Notes under the pieces: generated by a model
Databases searched by the model: none
Seen by the model: only the letters and a program-made list of their open reading frames with translations
What the model was told of the DNA's origin: nothing
Part shown: piece after piece, positions 52,501 through 64,000 of the stretch
Layout: each line of letters opens with the position of its first letter
How positions within the stretch are numbered: the first letter of the stretch is position 1
Source: Corallium rubrum
Lineage: Eukaryota > Cnidaria > Anthozoa > Scleralcyonacea > Coralliidae
Direction: 5' to 3'
DNA: 64,000 bases
Assembly: GCA_964035015.1 (NCBI GenBank)
Contig: OZ035997.1
Location: 61,503,785-61,567,784, forward strand
Program-made: the position numbers and the translations under genes

Positions 52501-55500
52501 ATTACAATCATGCCAGAAGTGTCTGATATAAGTAAAAATTAAATATAAATGCTGCCTTTGATCTGAGTTGTGCATGGTAAAAAGTATGCACATTAAAATA
52601 ATATATTTAAATTTCTTAAATAAATCATCTCTTTTGATAGTTGCACAATAACAAACAACTAAGGACACAAATCACTGCACAATGCTGTTACCTGTATCAA
52701 ATGTGTCATTTGTCCAGGGCGGCTAAGAGATGTGCCATCTCGCCTTAACATTGATTATGCAGAAATAAGTTAACTTATTTGCTTGATTTTAAAACAAACA
52801 CCACGTAAGGTTGAGATGAATCTGATCGGTTAGAACCAAAATATGATTTTGAATTACAATCATGCCAGAAGTGTCTGATATAAGTAAAAATTAAATATAA
52901 ATGCTGCCTTTGATCTGAGTTGTGCATGGTAAAAAGTATGCACATTAAAATAATATATTTAAATTTCTTAGATAAATCATCTCTTTTGATAGTTGCACAA
53001 TAACAAACAACTAAGGACACAAATCACTGCACAATGCTGTTACCTGTATCAAATGTGTCATTTGTCCAGGGCGGCTAAGAGATGTGCCATCTCGCCTTAA
53101 CATTGATTATGCAGAAATAAGTTAACTTATTTGCTTGATTTTAAAACAAACACCACGTAAGGTTGAGATGAATCTGATCGGTTAGAACCAAAATATAATT
53201 TTGAATTACAATCATGCCAGAAGTGTCTGATATAAGTAAAAATTAAATATAAATGCTGCCTTTGATCTGAGTTGTGCATGGTAAAAAGTATGCACATTAA
53301 AATAATATATTTAAATTTCTTAAATAAATCATCTCTTTTGATAGTTGCACAATAACAAACAACTAAGGACACAAATCACTGCACAATGCTGTTACCTGTA
53401 TCAAATGTGTCATTTGTCCAGGGCGGCTAAGAGATGTGCCATCTCGCCTTAACATTGATTATGCAGAAATAAGTTAACTTATTTGCTTGATTTTAAAACA
53501 AACACCACGTAAGGTTGAGATGAATCTGATCGGTTAGAACCAAAATATAATTTTGAATTACAATCATGCCAGAAGTGTCTGATATAAGTAAAAATTAAAT
53601 ATAAATGCTGCCTTTGATCTGAGTTGTGCATGGTAAAAAGTATGCACATTAAAATAATATATTTAAATTTCTTAAATAAATCATCTCTTTTGATAGTTGC
53701 ACAATAACAAACAACTAAGGACACAAATCACTGCACAATGCTGTTACCTGTATCAAATGTGTCATTTGTCCAGGGCGGCTAAGAGATGTGCCATCTCGCC
53801 TTAACATTGATTATGCAGAAATAAGTTAACTTATTTGCTTGATTTTAAAACAAACACCACGTAAGGTTGAGATGAATCTGATCGGTTAGAACCAAAATAT
53901 AATTTTGAATTACAATCATGCCAGAAGTGTCTGATATAAGTAAAAATTAAATATAAATGCTGCCTTTGATCTGAGTTGTGCATGGTAAAAAGTATGCACA
54001 TTAAAATAATATATTTAAATTTCTTAAATAAATCATCTCTTTTGATAGTTGCACAATAACAAACAACTAAGGACACAAATCACTGCACAATGCTGTTACC
54101 TGTATCAAATGTGTCATTTGTCCAGGGCGGCTAAGAGATGTGCCATCTCGCCTTAACATTGATTATGCAGAAATAAGTTAACTTATTTGCTTGATTTTAA
54201 AACAAACACCACGTAAGGTTGAGATGAATCTGATCGGTTAGAACCAAAATATGATTTTGAATTACAATCATGCCAGAAGTGTCTGATATAAGTAAAAATT
54301 AAATATAAATGCTGCCTTTGATCTGAGTTGTGCATGGTAAAAAGTATGCACATTAAAATAATATATTTAAATTTCTTAAATAAATCATCTCTTTTGATAG
54401 TTGCACAATAACAAACAACTAAGGACACAAATCACTGCACAATGCTGTTACCTGTATCAAATGTGTCATTTGTCCAGGGCGGCTAAGAGATGTGCCATCT
54501 CGCCTTAATATTGATTATGCAGAAATAAGTTAACTTATTTGCTTGATTTTAAAACAAACACCACGTAAGGTTGAGATGAATCTGATCGGTTAGAACCAAA
54601 ATATAATTTTGAATTACAATCATGCCAGAAGTGTCTGATATAAGTAAAAATTAAATATAAATGCTGCCTTTGATCTGAGTTGTGCATGGTAAAAAGTATG
54701 CACATTAAAATAATATATTTAAATTTCTTAAATAAATCATCTCTTTTGATAGTTGCACAATAACAAACAACTAAGGACACAAATCACTGCACAATGCTGT
54801 TACCTGTATCAAATGTGTCATTTGTCCAGGGCGGCTAAGAGATGTGCCATCTGATTGATTATGCAGAAATAAGTTAACTTATTTGCTTGATTTTAAAACA
54901 AACACCACGTAAGGTTGAGATGAATCTGATCGGTTAGAACCAAAATATAATTTTGAATTACAATCATGCCAGAAGTGTCTGATATAAGTAAAAATTAAAT
55001 AAATGCTGCCTTTGATCTGAGTTGTGCATGGTAAAAAGTATGCACATTAAAATAATATATTTAAATTTCTTAAATAAATCATCTCTTTTGATAATTGCAC
55101 AATAACAAACAAGGACACAAATCACTGCACAATGCTGTTACCTGTATCAAATGTGTCATTTGTCCAGGGCGGCTAAGAGATGTGCCATCTCGCCTTAACA
55201 TTGATTATGCAGAAATAAGTTAACTTATTTGCTTGATTTTAAAACAAACACCACGTAAGGTTGAGATGAATCTGATCGGTTAGAACCAAAATATAATTTT
55301 GAATTACAATCATGCCAGAAGTGTCTGATATAAGTAAAAATTAAATATAAATGCTGCCTTTGATCTGAGTTGTGCATGGTAAAAAGTATGCACATTAAAA
55401 TAATATATTTAAATTTCTTAAATAAATCATCTCTTTTGATAGTTGCACAATAACAAACAACTAAGGACACAAATCACTGCACAATGCTGTTACCTGTATC

Positions 55501-58500
55501 AAATGTGTCATTTGTCCAGGGCGGCTAAGAGATGTGCCATCTCGCCTTAACATTGATTATGCAGAAATAAGTTAACTTATTTGCTTGATTTTAAAACAAA
55601 CACCACGTAAGGTTGAGATGAATCTGATCGGTTAGAACCAAAATATAATTTTGAATTACAATCATGCCAGAAGTGTCTGATATAAGTAAAAATTAAATAT
55701 AAATGCTGCCTTTGATCTGAGTTGTGCATGGTAAAAAGTATGCACATTAAAATAATATATTTAAATTTCTTAAATAAATCATCTCTTTTGATAGTTGCAC
55801 AATAACAAACAACTAAGGACACAAATCACTGCACAATGCTGTTACCTGTATCAAATGTGTCATTTGTCCAGGGCGGCTAAGAGATGTGCCATCTCGCCTT
55901 AACATTGATTATGCAGAAATAAGTTAACTTATTTGCTTGATTTTAAAACAAACACCACGTAAGGTTGAGATGAATCTGATCGGTTAGAACCAAAATATGA
56001 TTTTGAATTACAATCATGCCAGAAGTGTCTGATATAAGTAAAAATTAAATATAAATGCTGCCTTTGATCTGAGTTGTGCATGGTAAAAAGTATGCACATT
56101 AAAATAATATATTTAAATTTCTTAGATAAATCATCTCTTTTGATAGTTGCACAATAACAAACAACTAAGGACACAAATCACTGCACAATGCTGTTACCTG
56201 TATCAAATGTGTCATTTGTCCAGGGCGGCTAAGAGATGTGCCATCTCGCCTTAACATTGATTATGCAGAAATAAGTTAACTTATTTGCTTGATTTTAAAA
56301 CAAACACCACGTAAGGTTGAGATGAATCTGATCGGTTAGAACCAAAATATAATTTTGAATTACAATCATGCCAGAAGTGTCTGATATAAGTAAAAATTAA
56401 ATATAAATGCTGCCTTTGATCTGAGTTGTGCATGGTAAAAAGTATGCACATTAAAATAATATATTTAAATTTCTTAAATAAATCATCTCTTTTGATAGTT
56501 GCACAATAACAAACAACTAAGGACACAAATCACTGCACAATGCTGTTACCTGTATCAAATGTGTCATTTGTCCAGGGCGGCTAAGAGATGTGCCATCTCG
56601 CCTTAACATTGATTATGCAGAAATAAGTTAACTTATTTGCTTGATTTTAAAACAAACACCACGTAAGGTTGAGATGAATCTGATCGGTTAGAACCAAAAT
56701 ATAATTTTGAATTACAATCATGCCAGAAGTGTCTGATATAAGTAAAAATTAAATAAAATGCTGCCTTTGATCTGAGTTGTGCATGGTAAAAAGTATGCAC
56801 ATTAAAATAATATATTTAAATTTCTTAAATAAATCATCTCTTTTGATAGTTGCACAATAACAAACAAGGACACAAATCACTGCACAATGCTGTTACCTGT
56901 ATCAAATGTGTCATTTGTCCAGGGCGGCTAAGAGATGTGCCATCTCGCCTTAACATTGATTATGCAGAAATAAGTTAACTTATTTGCTTGATTTTAAAAC
57001 AAACACCACGTAAGGTTGAGATGAATCTGATCGGTTAGAACCAAAATATAATTTTGAATTACAATCATGCCAGAAGTGTCTGATATAAGTAAAAATTAAA
57101 TATAAATGCTGCCTTTGATCTGAGTTGTGCATGGTAAAAAGTATGCACATTAAAATAATATATTTAAATTTCTTAAATAAATCATCTCTTTTGATAGTTG
57201 CACAATAACAAACAACTAAGGACACAAATCACTGCACAATGCTGTTACCTGTATCAAATGTGTCATTTGTCCAGGGCGGCTAAGAGATGTGCCATCTCGC
57301 CTTAACATTGATTATGCAGAAATAAGTTAACTTATTTGCTTGATTTTAAAACAAACACCACGTAAGGTTGAGATGAATCTGATCGGTTAGAACCAAAATA
57401 TAATTTTGAATTACAATCATGCCAGAAGTGTCTGATATAAGTAAAAATTAAATATAAATGCTGCCTTTGATCTGAGTTGTGCATGGTAAAAAGTATGCAC
57501 ATTAAAATAATATATTTAAATTTCTTAAATAAATCATCTCTTTTGATAGTTGCACAATAACAAACAACTAAGGACACAAATCACTGCACAATGCTGTTAC
57601 CTGTATCAAATGTGTCATTTGTCCAGGGCGGCTAAGAGATGTGCCATCTCGCCTTAACATTGATTATGCAGAAATAAGTTAACTTATTTGCTTGATTTTA
57701 AAACAAACACCACGTAAGGTTGAGATGAATCTGATCGGTTAGAACCAAAATATAATTTTGAATTACAATCATGCCAGAAGTGTCTGATATAAGTAAAAAT
57801 TAAATATAAATGCTGCCTTTGATCTGAGTTGTGCATGGTAAAAAGTATGCACATTAAAATAATATATTTAAATTTCTTAAATAAATCATCTCTTTTGATA
57901 GTTGCACAATAACAAACAACTAAGGACACAAATCACTGCACAATGCTGTTACCTGTATCAAATGTGTCATTTGTCCAGGGCGGCTAAGAGATGTGCCATC
58001 TCGCCTTAACATTGATTATGCAGAAATAAGTTAACTTATTTGCTTGATTTTAAAACAAACACCACGTAAGGTTGAGATGAATCTGATCGGTTAGAACCAA
58101 AATATAATTTTGAATTACAATCATGCCAGAAGTGTCTGATATAAGTAAAAATTAAATATAAATGCTGCCTTTGATCTGAGTTGTGCATGGTAAAAAGTAT
58201 GCACATTAAAATAATATATTTAAATTTCTTAAATAAATCATCTCTTTTGATAGTTGCACAATAACAAACAACTAAGGACACAAATCACTGCACAATGCTG
58301 TTACCTGTATCAAATGTGTCATTTGTCCAGGGCGGCTAAGAGATGTGCCATCTCGCCTTAACATTGATTATGCAGAAATAAGTTAACTTATTTGCTTGAT
58401 TTTAAAACAAACACCACGTAAGGTTGAGATGAATCTGATCGGTTAGAACCAAAATATAATTTTGAATTACAATCATGCCAGAAGTGTCTGATATAAGTAA

Positions 58501-59040
58501 AAATTAAATATAAATGCTGCCTTTGATCTGAGTTGTGCATGGTAAAAAGTATGCACATTAAAATAATATATTTAAATTTCTTAAATAAATCATCTCTTTT
58601 GATAGTTGCACAATAACAAACAACTAAGGACACAAATCACTGCACAATGCTGTTACCTGTATCAAATGTGTCATTTGTCCAGGGCGGCTAAGAGATGTGC
58701 CATCTCGCCTTAACATTGATTATGCAGAAATAAGTTAACTTATTTGCTTGATTTTAAAACAAACACCACGTAAGGTTGAGATGAATCTGATCGGTTAGAA
58801 CCAAAATATAATTTTGAATTACAATCATGCCAGAAGTGTCTGATATAAGTAAAAATTAAATATAAATGCTGCCTTTGATCTGAGTTGTGCATGGTAAAAA
58901 GTATGCACATTAAAATAATATATTTAAATTTCTTAAATAAATCATCTCTTTTGATAGTTGCACAATAACAAACAACTAAGGACACAAATCACTGCACAAT
59001 GCTGTTACCTGTATCAAATGTGTCATTTTATGTCCAGGGC
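49560..59040. repeat. Satellite array of ~27 units of 352 bp
   Basis: Units repeat every 352 bp, with shorter variants of about 340-350 bp where TATA, ACTAA or CGCCTTAACA is missing. Adjacent units are almost identical, and divergence rises toward the left edge (first two units) and at the right edge. Shared landmarks are GTCCAGGGCGGCTAAGAGATG, with only slight variation, and GTTACCTGTATCAAATGTG. An identical 81-codon frame appears on the minus strand of most units but has no features of a real protein. The array sits upstream of the kinase exon, probably in its intron. Confidence 0.97.
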
Positions 59041-59971
59041 AGACTAGAGTTCCAAAGTTCTAAAAGAGATGTGCACTGATTATTTTGCCGATTCAAAATA
59101 ATTAATCGGCTTTGCCGATTAGTTCCCGATTAATCGGTTCATTCTAGGAAACACGTTGAACGTTTCTTTATAACATTATAATATAAACTATATTATATAC
59201 AGTAAGTAACGAAAAGAATAACTAACCTTATTCCTGACTAGCCAAAAGAGGATAGGCAAAACTTGGCTTCTTCTTCACTCGAGCCTCGACTTCAAACGGG
59301 TCGAACGCGCGTAATTTATACAATGGCGACTTTGTTTTCAAAACGAACGCATGGCAAAAGACCCGAATTCTTTAATATCAAATGCGCAAAGGTCCTCACT
59401 TGCCTCCTACGAGCGTCAGTACGGCTTCTTGAATTTTAAAGGCTTCCCGAAAATTGCTTAAATGTATTAATATGATAGACAATAACAACACATGGCGACG
59501 AAACTAAAAACTTACCGCGACCACATCTATTTCAAAATTTACGACATTTGCTGGATATTTCATATTTGTTGCCGTCAATCGTCAGAAACTCAGAAAGAAA
59601 GGCGAAGGCGACGAACGATCATAAACAGTTAAACAGAAACCCGCTTTCTTAGAACTTACTGCGGTACAGGTACTGCTACATTTACATACACTTAAAATAT
59701 TCGAATGCTGTTGATTGTTGGAAGTTTATTTACTGTCCAGTATAGCACATTTATGTTTCTTGTCCACACGTTTGGGATTTGTGGAAATTTAATTGTTGTG
59801 TCTGTCGATTTGATATTCAAATGGTATATTCGAATCTGCTGTCCTCGTTGACTTTGACTTTGAGGTTGTACTTTAATACAAATATTCGATCAACTACCAT
59901 ACTACGATCGACGAACATATTATAGATCAGCACTGAAGATTTTGACTTTGTATATTTCTAAACTTTTTAAA
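59041..59971. other. No gene seen; short inverted repeats
   Basis: ATTAATCGG and CCGATTAAT phrases alternate at 59078-59138 (AATAATTAATCGGC, GCCGATTAGT, CGATTAATCGG). No coding exon was recognised. A donor-like AATAAGGTTAGT on the minus strand near 59222-59233 could mark a non-coding first exon. Confidence 0.4.
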
Positions 59972-60347
59972 TTAGACCACATCACGATCATCGTCTCTTT
60001 CTTCGGCAGGACTTTTGAGGACAGGATTTTTGAGCACAGTAGTTTTCACGCTGTTAACTGCACGAGGTTGGAGTTTTAGTAGCAGACGGTGGCCAGACTT
60101 TGGAAATACGGTCACGAACTCGGTTTGGTCTTCGAACAAGCAGACCAGTGTTGTTCCGTCAATACAGTTCTCTGTAAATGAAAATATAAAAGGCATTACA
60201 GTAATTTATAAATATGAAGCAAAGCTATAGTCTTGAAATCTGAAGCCAGCCTTACATACCTCTCAATGAATCGCAAATGTCTTGCGGAACCTGTTTGGTT
60301 TTCAAAAAGTCCACTAGTTCTGAAGTATTCATATCCTTACAGTCCAT
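59972..60347 (-). CDS. Small SAM-domain protein, two exons
   Basis: Exon 1 is 60347-60260 (ATG at 60347, donor GTATGT), exon 2 is 60171-59972 (acceptor CATTTACAG, stop TAA). Joined they give 95 aa. Residues about 6-70 look like a sterile alpha motif: ELVDFLKTKQVPQDICDSLR (helices 1-2), then ENCIDGTTLVCLFEDQ and a final LLLKLQP. SAM domains mediate protein-protein contacts, often as oligomers. SAMD3-like proteins start with such a domain, and SAMD3-like exons lie downstream on the same strand, so this may be a short isoform of one long gene that uses the stop in exon 2. Confidence 0.7.
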
Positions 60348-60638
60348 TGCAGATAGAAAAATATAAAATCACAGAGGAAAAAGCGCAGACAACTTCACAC
60401 GAGCAACAGCAGTGTCAAAAGAGAATCAACGGATTCCACGCTGACCAGACAATGTCAGGGTCAAGCTCGAATTCGAGATAATCATTGGTTATCAGCTGAC
60501 CACATGATCATGATGTCATAAATTTGAATTCAATGCGTCGTGAGTGGTCGTGACGCGTAACCTGCTTTAACCCGAAAACTCTTTTCGGGCTAAATTCTTT
60601 TCGGGCTGCGAACAGACCACTTGGCGAGTTGGCGGTAA
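60348..60638. promoter_or_regulatory. Head-to-head promoter region
   Basis: Only 291 bp separate the ATGs of the SAM gene (minus) and the zinc-finger gene (plus). The repeated phrase TTTTCGGGCT (60581-60607) lies near the plus gene, and no TATA box is evident, as in many bidirectional promoters. Confidence 0.5.
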
Positions 60639-63600
60639 ATGGCGGTGAACTTGAACGACAACAACGTTATCGGATTTTCCTGTGACTATTGTAACTTCTC
60701 ATGCCGAACGAACGAAAGTAATTGCTTTTTCAAACATTTGGTGCGTTTTCACTCAAATGAACCAAATTTCCAAGTGTATTGCGGCAGCTGTCCACGCTCC
60801 TTTACAAAAGTGAACAGTCTTCAAAAGCATTTCTATAGAGAACACCAACATCAGATTTTAGACGAAGAAGACGATAACAGAAATCCTGATCAACCTGAAG
60901 GTCAAGGCCAAGGACATGTTGACAATGAAACAGCCCAAAAGAATCTAAAACATCATGTGGCGAAGTTTCTTTTATGTGCTAAGGAGAAAAGCAAGTTGAC
61001 TCAAACTGCCTTGGATATGGTGAAAGATTCTACGAAGACTCTTCTTGGCGAGTATTTTGATATCGTCAAAAAAGCCCTTGTAGCGAAGATCACGAATGAC
61101 ATTGGCCATGAATTCGAGTTCCCACAGGATATGGACGACCTGTTTCAAGTTGATAAGCTATTTGAAGGATTAAATACAGAACACCAGCAACGAACTTATT
61201 ACTTAAACAACTTCAATCTGGTGGTAAGCATTTATATTGGGCTATTCCATTTTAATATACATGTAGAGGACACTGGAATTCTTGCAGAAACTTGTCTGCG
61301 AGTACTTGTTCATTGAGTGAATCAATAGTTGCCAGGTTGAGACATTCAAACAACTATGCACATTGTATTTAACCTCTGCCACCTGAGTGTCAATTGTTAG
61401 AGCATCTGTTTAGATATCAGAAAGTTGTTGGGTTTTAAATTCCCATTAAAAAATAAAGTTTCAACTTTATTTAAATAAAATTTCAACTTTATGTAAATAA
61501 AGTTTCAACTTTATTTAACTAGTAACTGTTTCTGAAAACAGGCACTCTAAGAAGTATTTTCTATAAAATTATATAATATAAAAAAGAAACACTTAGTTAA
61601 AGTACAGTTATTGTGTCCCACATTATACCTGTGAGGTATTACATTTATTGTTACCAGTGTCTTATTTGTTGTTAACATTATAATTACAGGAACCAATAAA
61701 AGAGAAATTAGGAGATGATTGGAAATATGTCACTTCAAATGGGAGAAAGATACTTAAGCGAGTATCATCATATGGTTACCGGGTGCCATTGTTAAAAAAC
61801 CTCGAGGTAATCTATTAAAGTTTGTATTGTTGAACTACAGTTTTACTTTTTTATGAGTATTATTAAATTACCTATACTTGGGGAAAATTTGCATTTTGAT
61901 GACAATGGTTATTTGACAATGGCCAATTTGTTATTTGTAGTGTGGAGAAGTTGTAATACACAGTGGCTGTAGAAACACTTTTGAGTTAAAACAAAATTTT
62001 GAGTTATGTTTCTACAGTAATTTCATTTTGTTTCAGAAATTGCAGCTTGATGTTAGTAATAACTGTTAGTTGTTTGCTGTACAAGCTGTGTTAATTAGTA
62101 ATACTCAGAGAAAAACTCTGAGCTCTGGCTAGAATTCAGAAGGTTGTGGGATCGAGTCCAGAGCTCAGAGTTTTTCTGAGTATTACTAACTAACACAGCT
62201 TGTACAGCAAACAACTAACAATTATTAGTAATTTCATTTGTTGCCTTTTTTTGTTCTTGCAAATTCTGTTTGGCTCTGGCTGCTCCAGCCTACAGCTATA
62301 ATAAATTATAATGTTTGTGACTACCTGTATAGACTAGTATACAGTAGGAGTGTGCACGGTGTATGTTTTTAGTGTCTTAACTGAGGACTTCCAACTTCAT
62401 TGCACAAGAGAATGGACAGGGTATTTGTTAATCATTACTTTGTTTGGTAAACAAGATAAAGAAGGCAACAAGAAAGACCTAAGGTTATCTCAATAATGAT
62501 TGATCTAAGAAAAGAATCTGATACAGTAATTTTAGGAACATTTCTTGTTAATGGTTGAAGCAATCAGGAGATAACATTACAAATGTTGAGAAAGAAATAA
62601 TCAACTTAAAGTTGAACTAAACCAAATAGCCACCTAATAGCTGGGCCACAGCCTAACAAACAAGCAAACTCCAGCCTCCAATTTCTTACATGTAAGTGGA
62701 AAAGTGCTGGAGCTCCAGCAAAACTCTGGCTTCTGGCTCGCAACTCTATAAATATATACCTGTAGATGACAACATACAGTACATGTACTGTACATGCATG
62801 ATGTGCATGTACCATATATATATATATACAAGCTCCATACCCACTTAATAATTTTCACCAATTTTATAAAATTAATTATAGGCCCTTCTTCAAAATCCCG
62901 ATGTTCTTTATGAAGTTGAGAATCCCCACTTTTCCAATGATGGTTTTATGAGAGACGTTATGGATGCAGAATTTTTCGCAGTCATCCAGTTTTTTCCATA
63001 AGCAATGATGCACTTCAGCTGCTTGCATATTATGATGATCTGGAACTGGCTAACCCTTTAGGTTCAAAATCCAAGATTCATAAGATTGGTAAGTGGATTA
63101 TTTGTGTTATTGGTATTCAGTAGTACTGTAGATCTGGTCATTGTTGTTTAGTAGTGCATGTACATTCTAAAATTTTCAGCCATTCCACAGAAATGACACA
63201 TTGTTGAAAAAATCAAATTAACATAATAAAACCTACAATACCATTTTTGGGTGCTACAATACCTTGCCCTTAAAAGTTATAAAAAAGTTGTCTAGCTATA
63301 TGTCTTATAAAAGTTAAAATTAAAATATAATTGATACAGTATGTTGCTAGGAAAATATATAAGAATGTCATTGATCGAAACTTTCTCATTTCTGGTGTCA
63401 CTCGACTCGAGTCACATGGCCATAAAGTCATTAAATCGAAGGCTTAAAATATAAATTTCTAGGAATTAAATATATTACTTATATTATCTCCCCAGGGCTT
63501 CCTTATCCTTATCTTTAGCAAGCTTGCTTTGTGCTAAATAAAAAGTAGCAGAAAATACCCTCTTTGACCTTCAATTTTGTGAGTTTGTCATGCAAGTCAC

Positions 63601-63817
63601 AATGGAATGGCTGTTTTATTTATTTATTTTTGAACAGTGTTTTATTTATTTTCCTCCAGGTGTATTCTATTATGTTCTTGGGAATATACAGCCAATCTAT
63701 CGTTCCACAACACGCACTATCCAACTACTTTCTATTGCCAAAACTGATCATCTAAAGAAGTATGGAATTGATGTATTACTCACACCACTTACCCAGGAGA
63801 TAAATTATTTGGCACAG
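60639..63817 (+). CDS. C2H2 zinc-finger, transposase-related multi-exon gene (5' part)
   Basis: Exons are 60639-61223, 61690-61806, 62882-63088 and 63660-63817, all with GT/AG borders; the gene continues past the window. Exon 1 has two C2H2-like fingers (CDYCNFSC with HLVRFH; CGSCPRSF with HFYREH), then a helical region. Exons 3-4 encode YYDDLELANPLGSKSK and VFYYVLGNIQPIYRSTTRT, typical of a cnidarian family that I associate with domesticated or multicopy transposase-like proteins. In exon 3 one base is missing near 62971 (T run before CGCAGTC), shifting the frame. This is either a pseudogenising deletion or a homopolymer error, since the downstream parts stay open. Confidence 0.75.
62034..62226. 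mobile_element. 193-bp foldback retroposon with tRNA-like centre
   Basis: This is the same family as the insertion at 23074-23213. It is flanked by AGTAATTTCATTT(T)GTT on both sides (62016-62033, 62227-62242). The centre (62117-62162) includes GGTTGTGGGATCGAGTCC, close to a Pol III B box, which is absent from the other copy. It lies in an intron of the zinc-finger gene. Confidence 0.85.
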
Positions 63818-64000
63818 GTACTGTATTGCATCAATGCTTGTTATTATGATTAGTACCAGAGCCTGAAACAATGCAATCAATACATAACAATACAGTGCAG
63901 TTTCTGCTTCATACTGTCAATTTCAAGAAAATTATAGCTCTCCAAAGATGGATGTATGCAAACAACATAGCAGTTTATTAAACAAATCAAAATTGAGTTT
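63818..64000. other. Intron at the right edge
   Basis: This follows the donor GTACTG at 63818. No further exon is seen before the window ends. Confidence 0.6.

Noticed and set aside
49644-58985. Identical 81-codon frame repeated more than 20 times on the minus strand
   Set aside because: It exists because satellite units are nearly identical. Divergent units break it, it has no recognisable domain, and nothing suggests selection on the protein.

Overview
The window is eukaryotic genomic DNA, most likely from a cnidarian. The base composition is AT-rich, and I see spliced genes with GT/AG introns, many transposon families (Penelope-like, Helentron, Tigger, CACTA-like, non-LTR, MITEs), long microsatellites, and gene families I associate with cnidarian genomes. 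The phylum call is inference; no rRNA, mitochondrial or species-specific marker is present.

Region 1 (1-9201) is the right-hand part of an integrated Polinton-like virus. It is compact and intron-free, and every complete frame is open. Two leftward genes (the first running off the window) face nine rightward genes across a 353-bp divergent intergenic region. The rightward set contains a penton-like jelly-roll protein, a retrovirus-type integrase with a C-terminal chromodomain, a membrane protein, a probable double-jelly-roll major capsid protein, a packaging-type ATPase, two conserved proteins of unknown role, a lectin-fold protein and a 61-aa protein. Integration, capsid building and genome packaging are therefore represented. 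No DNA polymerase or maturation protease is in view. Most start codons carry a shared AGTNTATG signature.

Region 2 (9202-19900) is decayed repeat DNA: a 38-bp perfect inverted repeat, a broken Tigger/pogo element, a Penelope-like remnant with a candidate hammerhead ribozyme, a tandemly duplicated small reading frame, an RPA-like gene cut by one stop codon, and a nested set of repeats (direct repeat > 1.7-kb foldback > 529-bp TTAA MITE).

Region 3 (20157-27451) is a near-complete Helentron: 2A-like peptide, OTU protease, 19-residue repeats, zinc-finger region, HUH Rep, Pif1-type helicase and apurinic-type endonuclease. It is damaged by two small frameshifts and one 140-bp insertion.

Region 4 (28330-43035) holds a non-LTR fragment and a Penelope-like element whose 5' part is inverted. 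That element is interrupted by a tandem tRNA-like SINE and by an 8.4-kb CACTA-like insertion with TA target duplication, itself full of MITEs and microsatellites. A second array of subterminal palindromes and several precisely delimited MITEs follow.

Region 5 (43042-64000) has host-type spliced genes. On the minus strand there is a SAMD3-like gene (four exons), a protein-kinase exon and a small SAM-domain gene. A roughly 9.4-kb array of 352-bp satellite units lies between the kinase exon and the SAM gene. On the plus strand, head-to-head with the SAM gene, is a C2H2/transposase-related gene that continues past the right edge.
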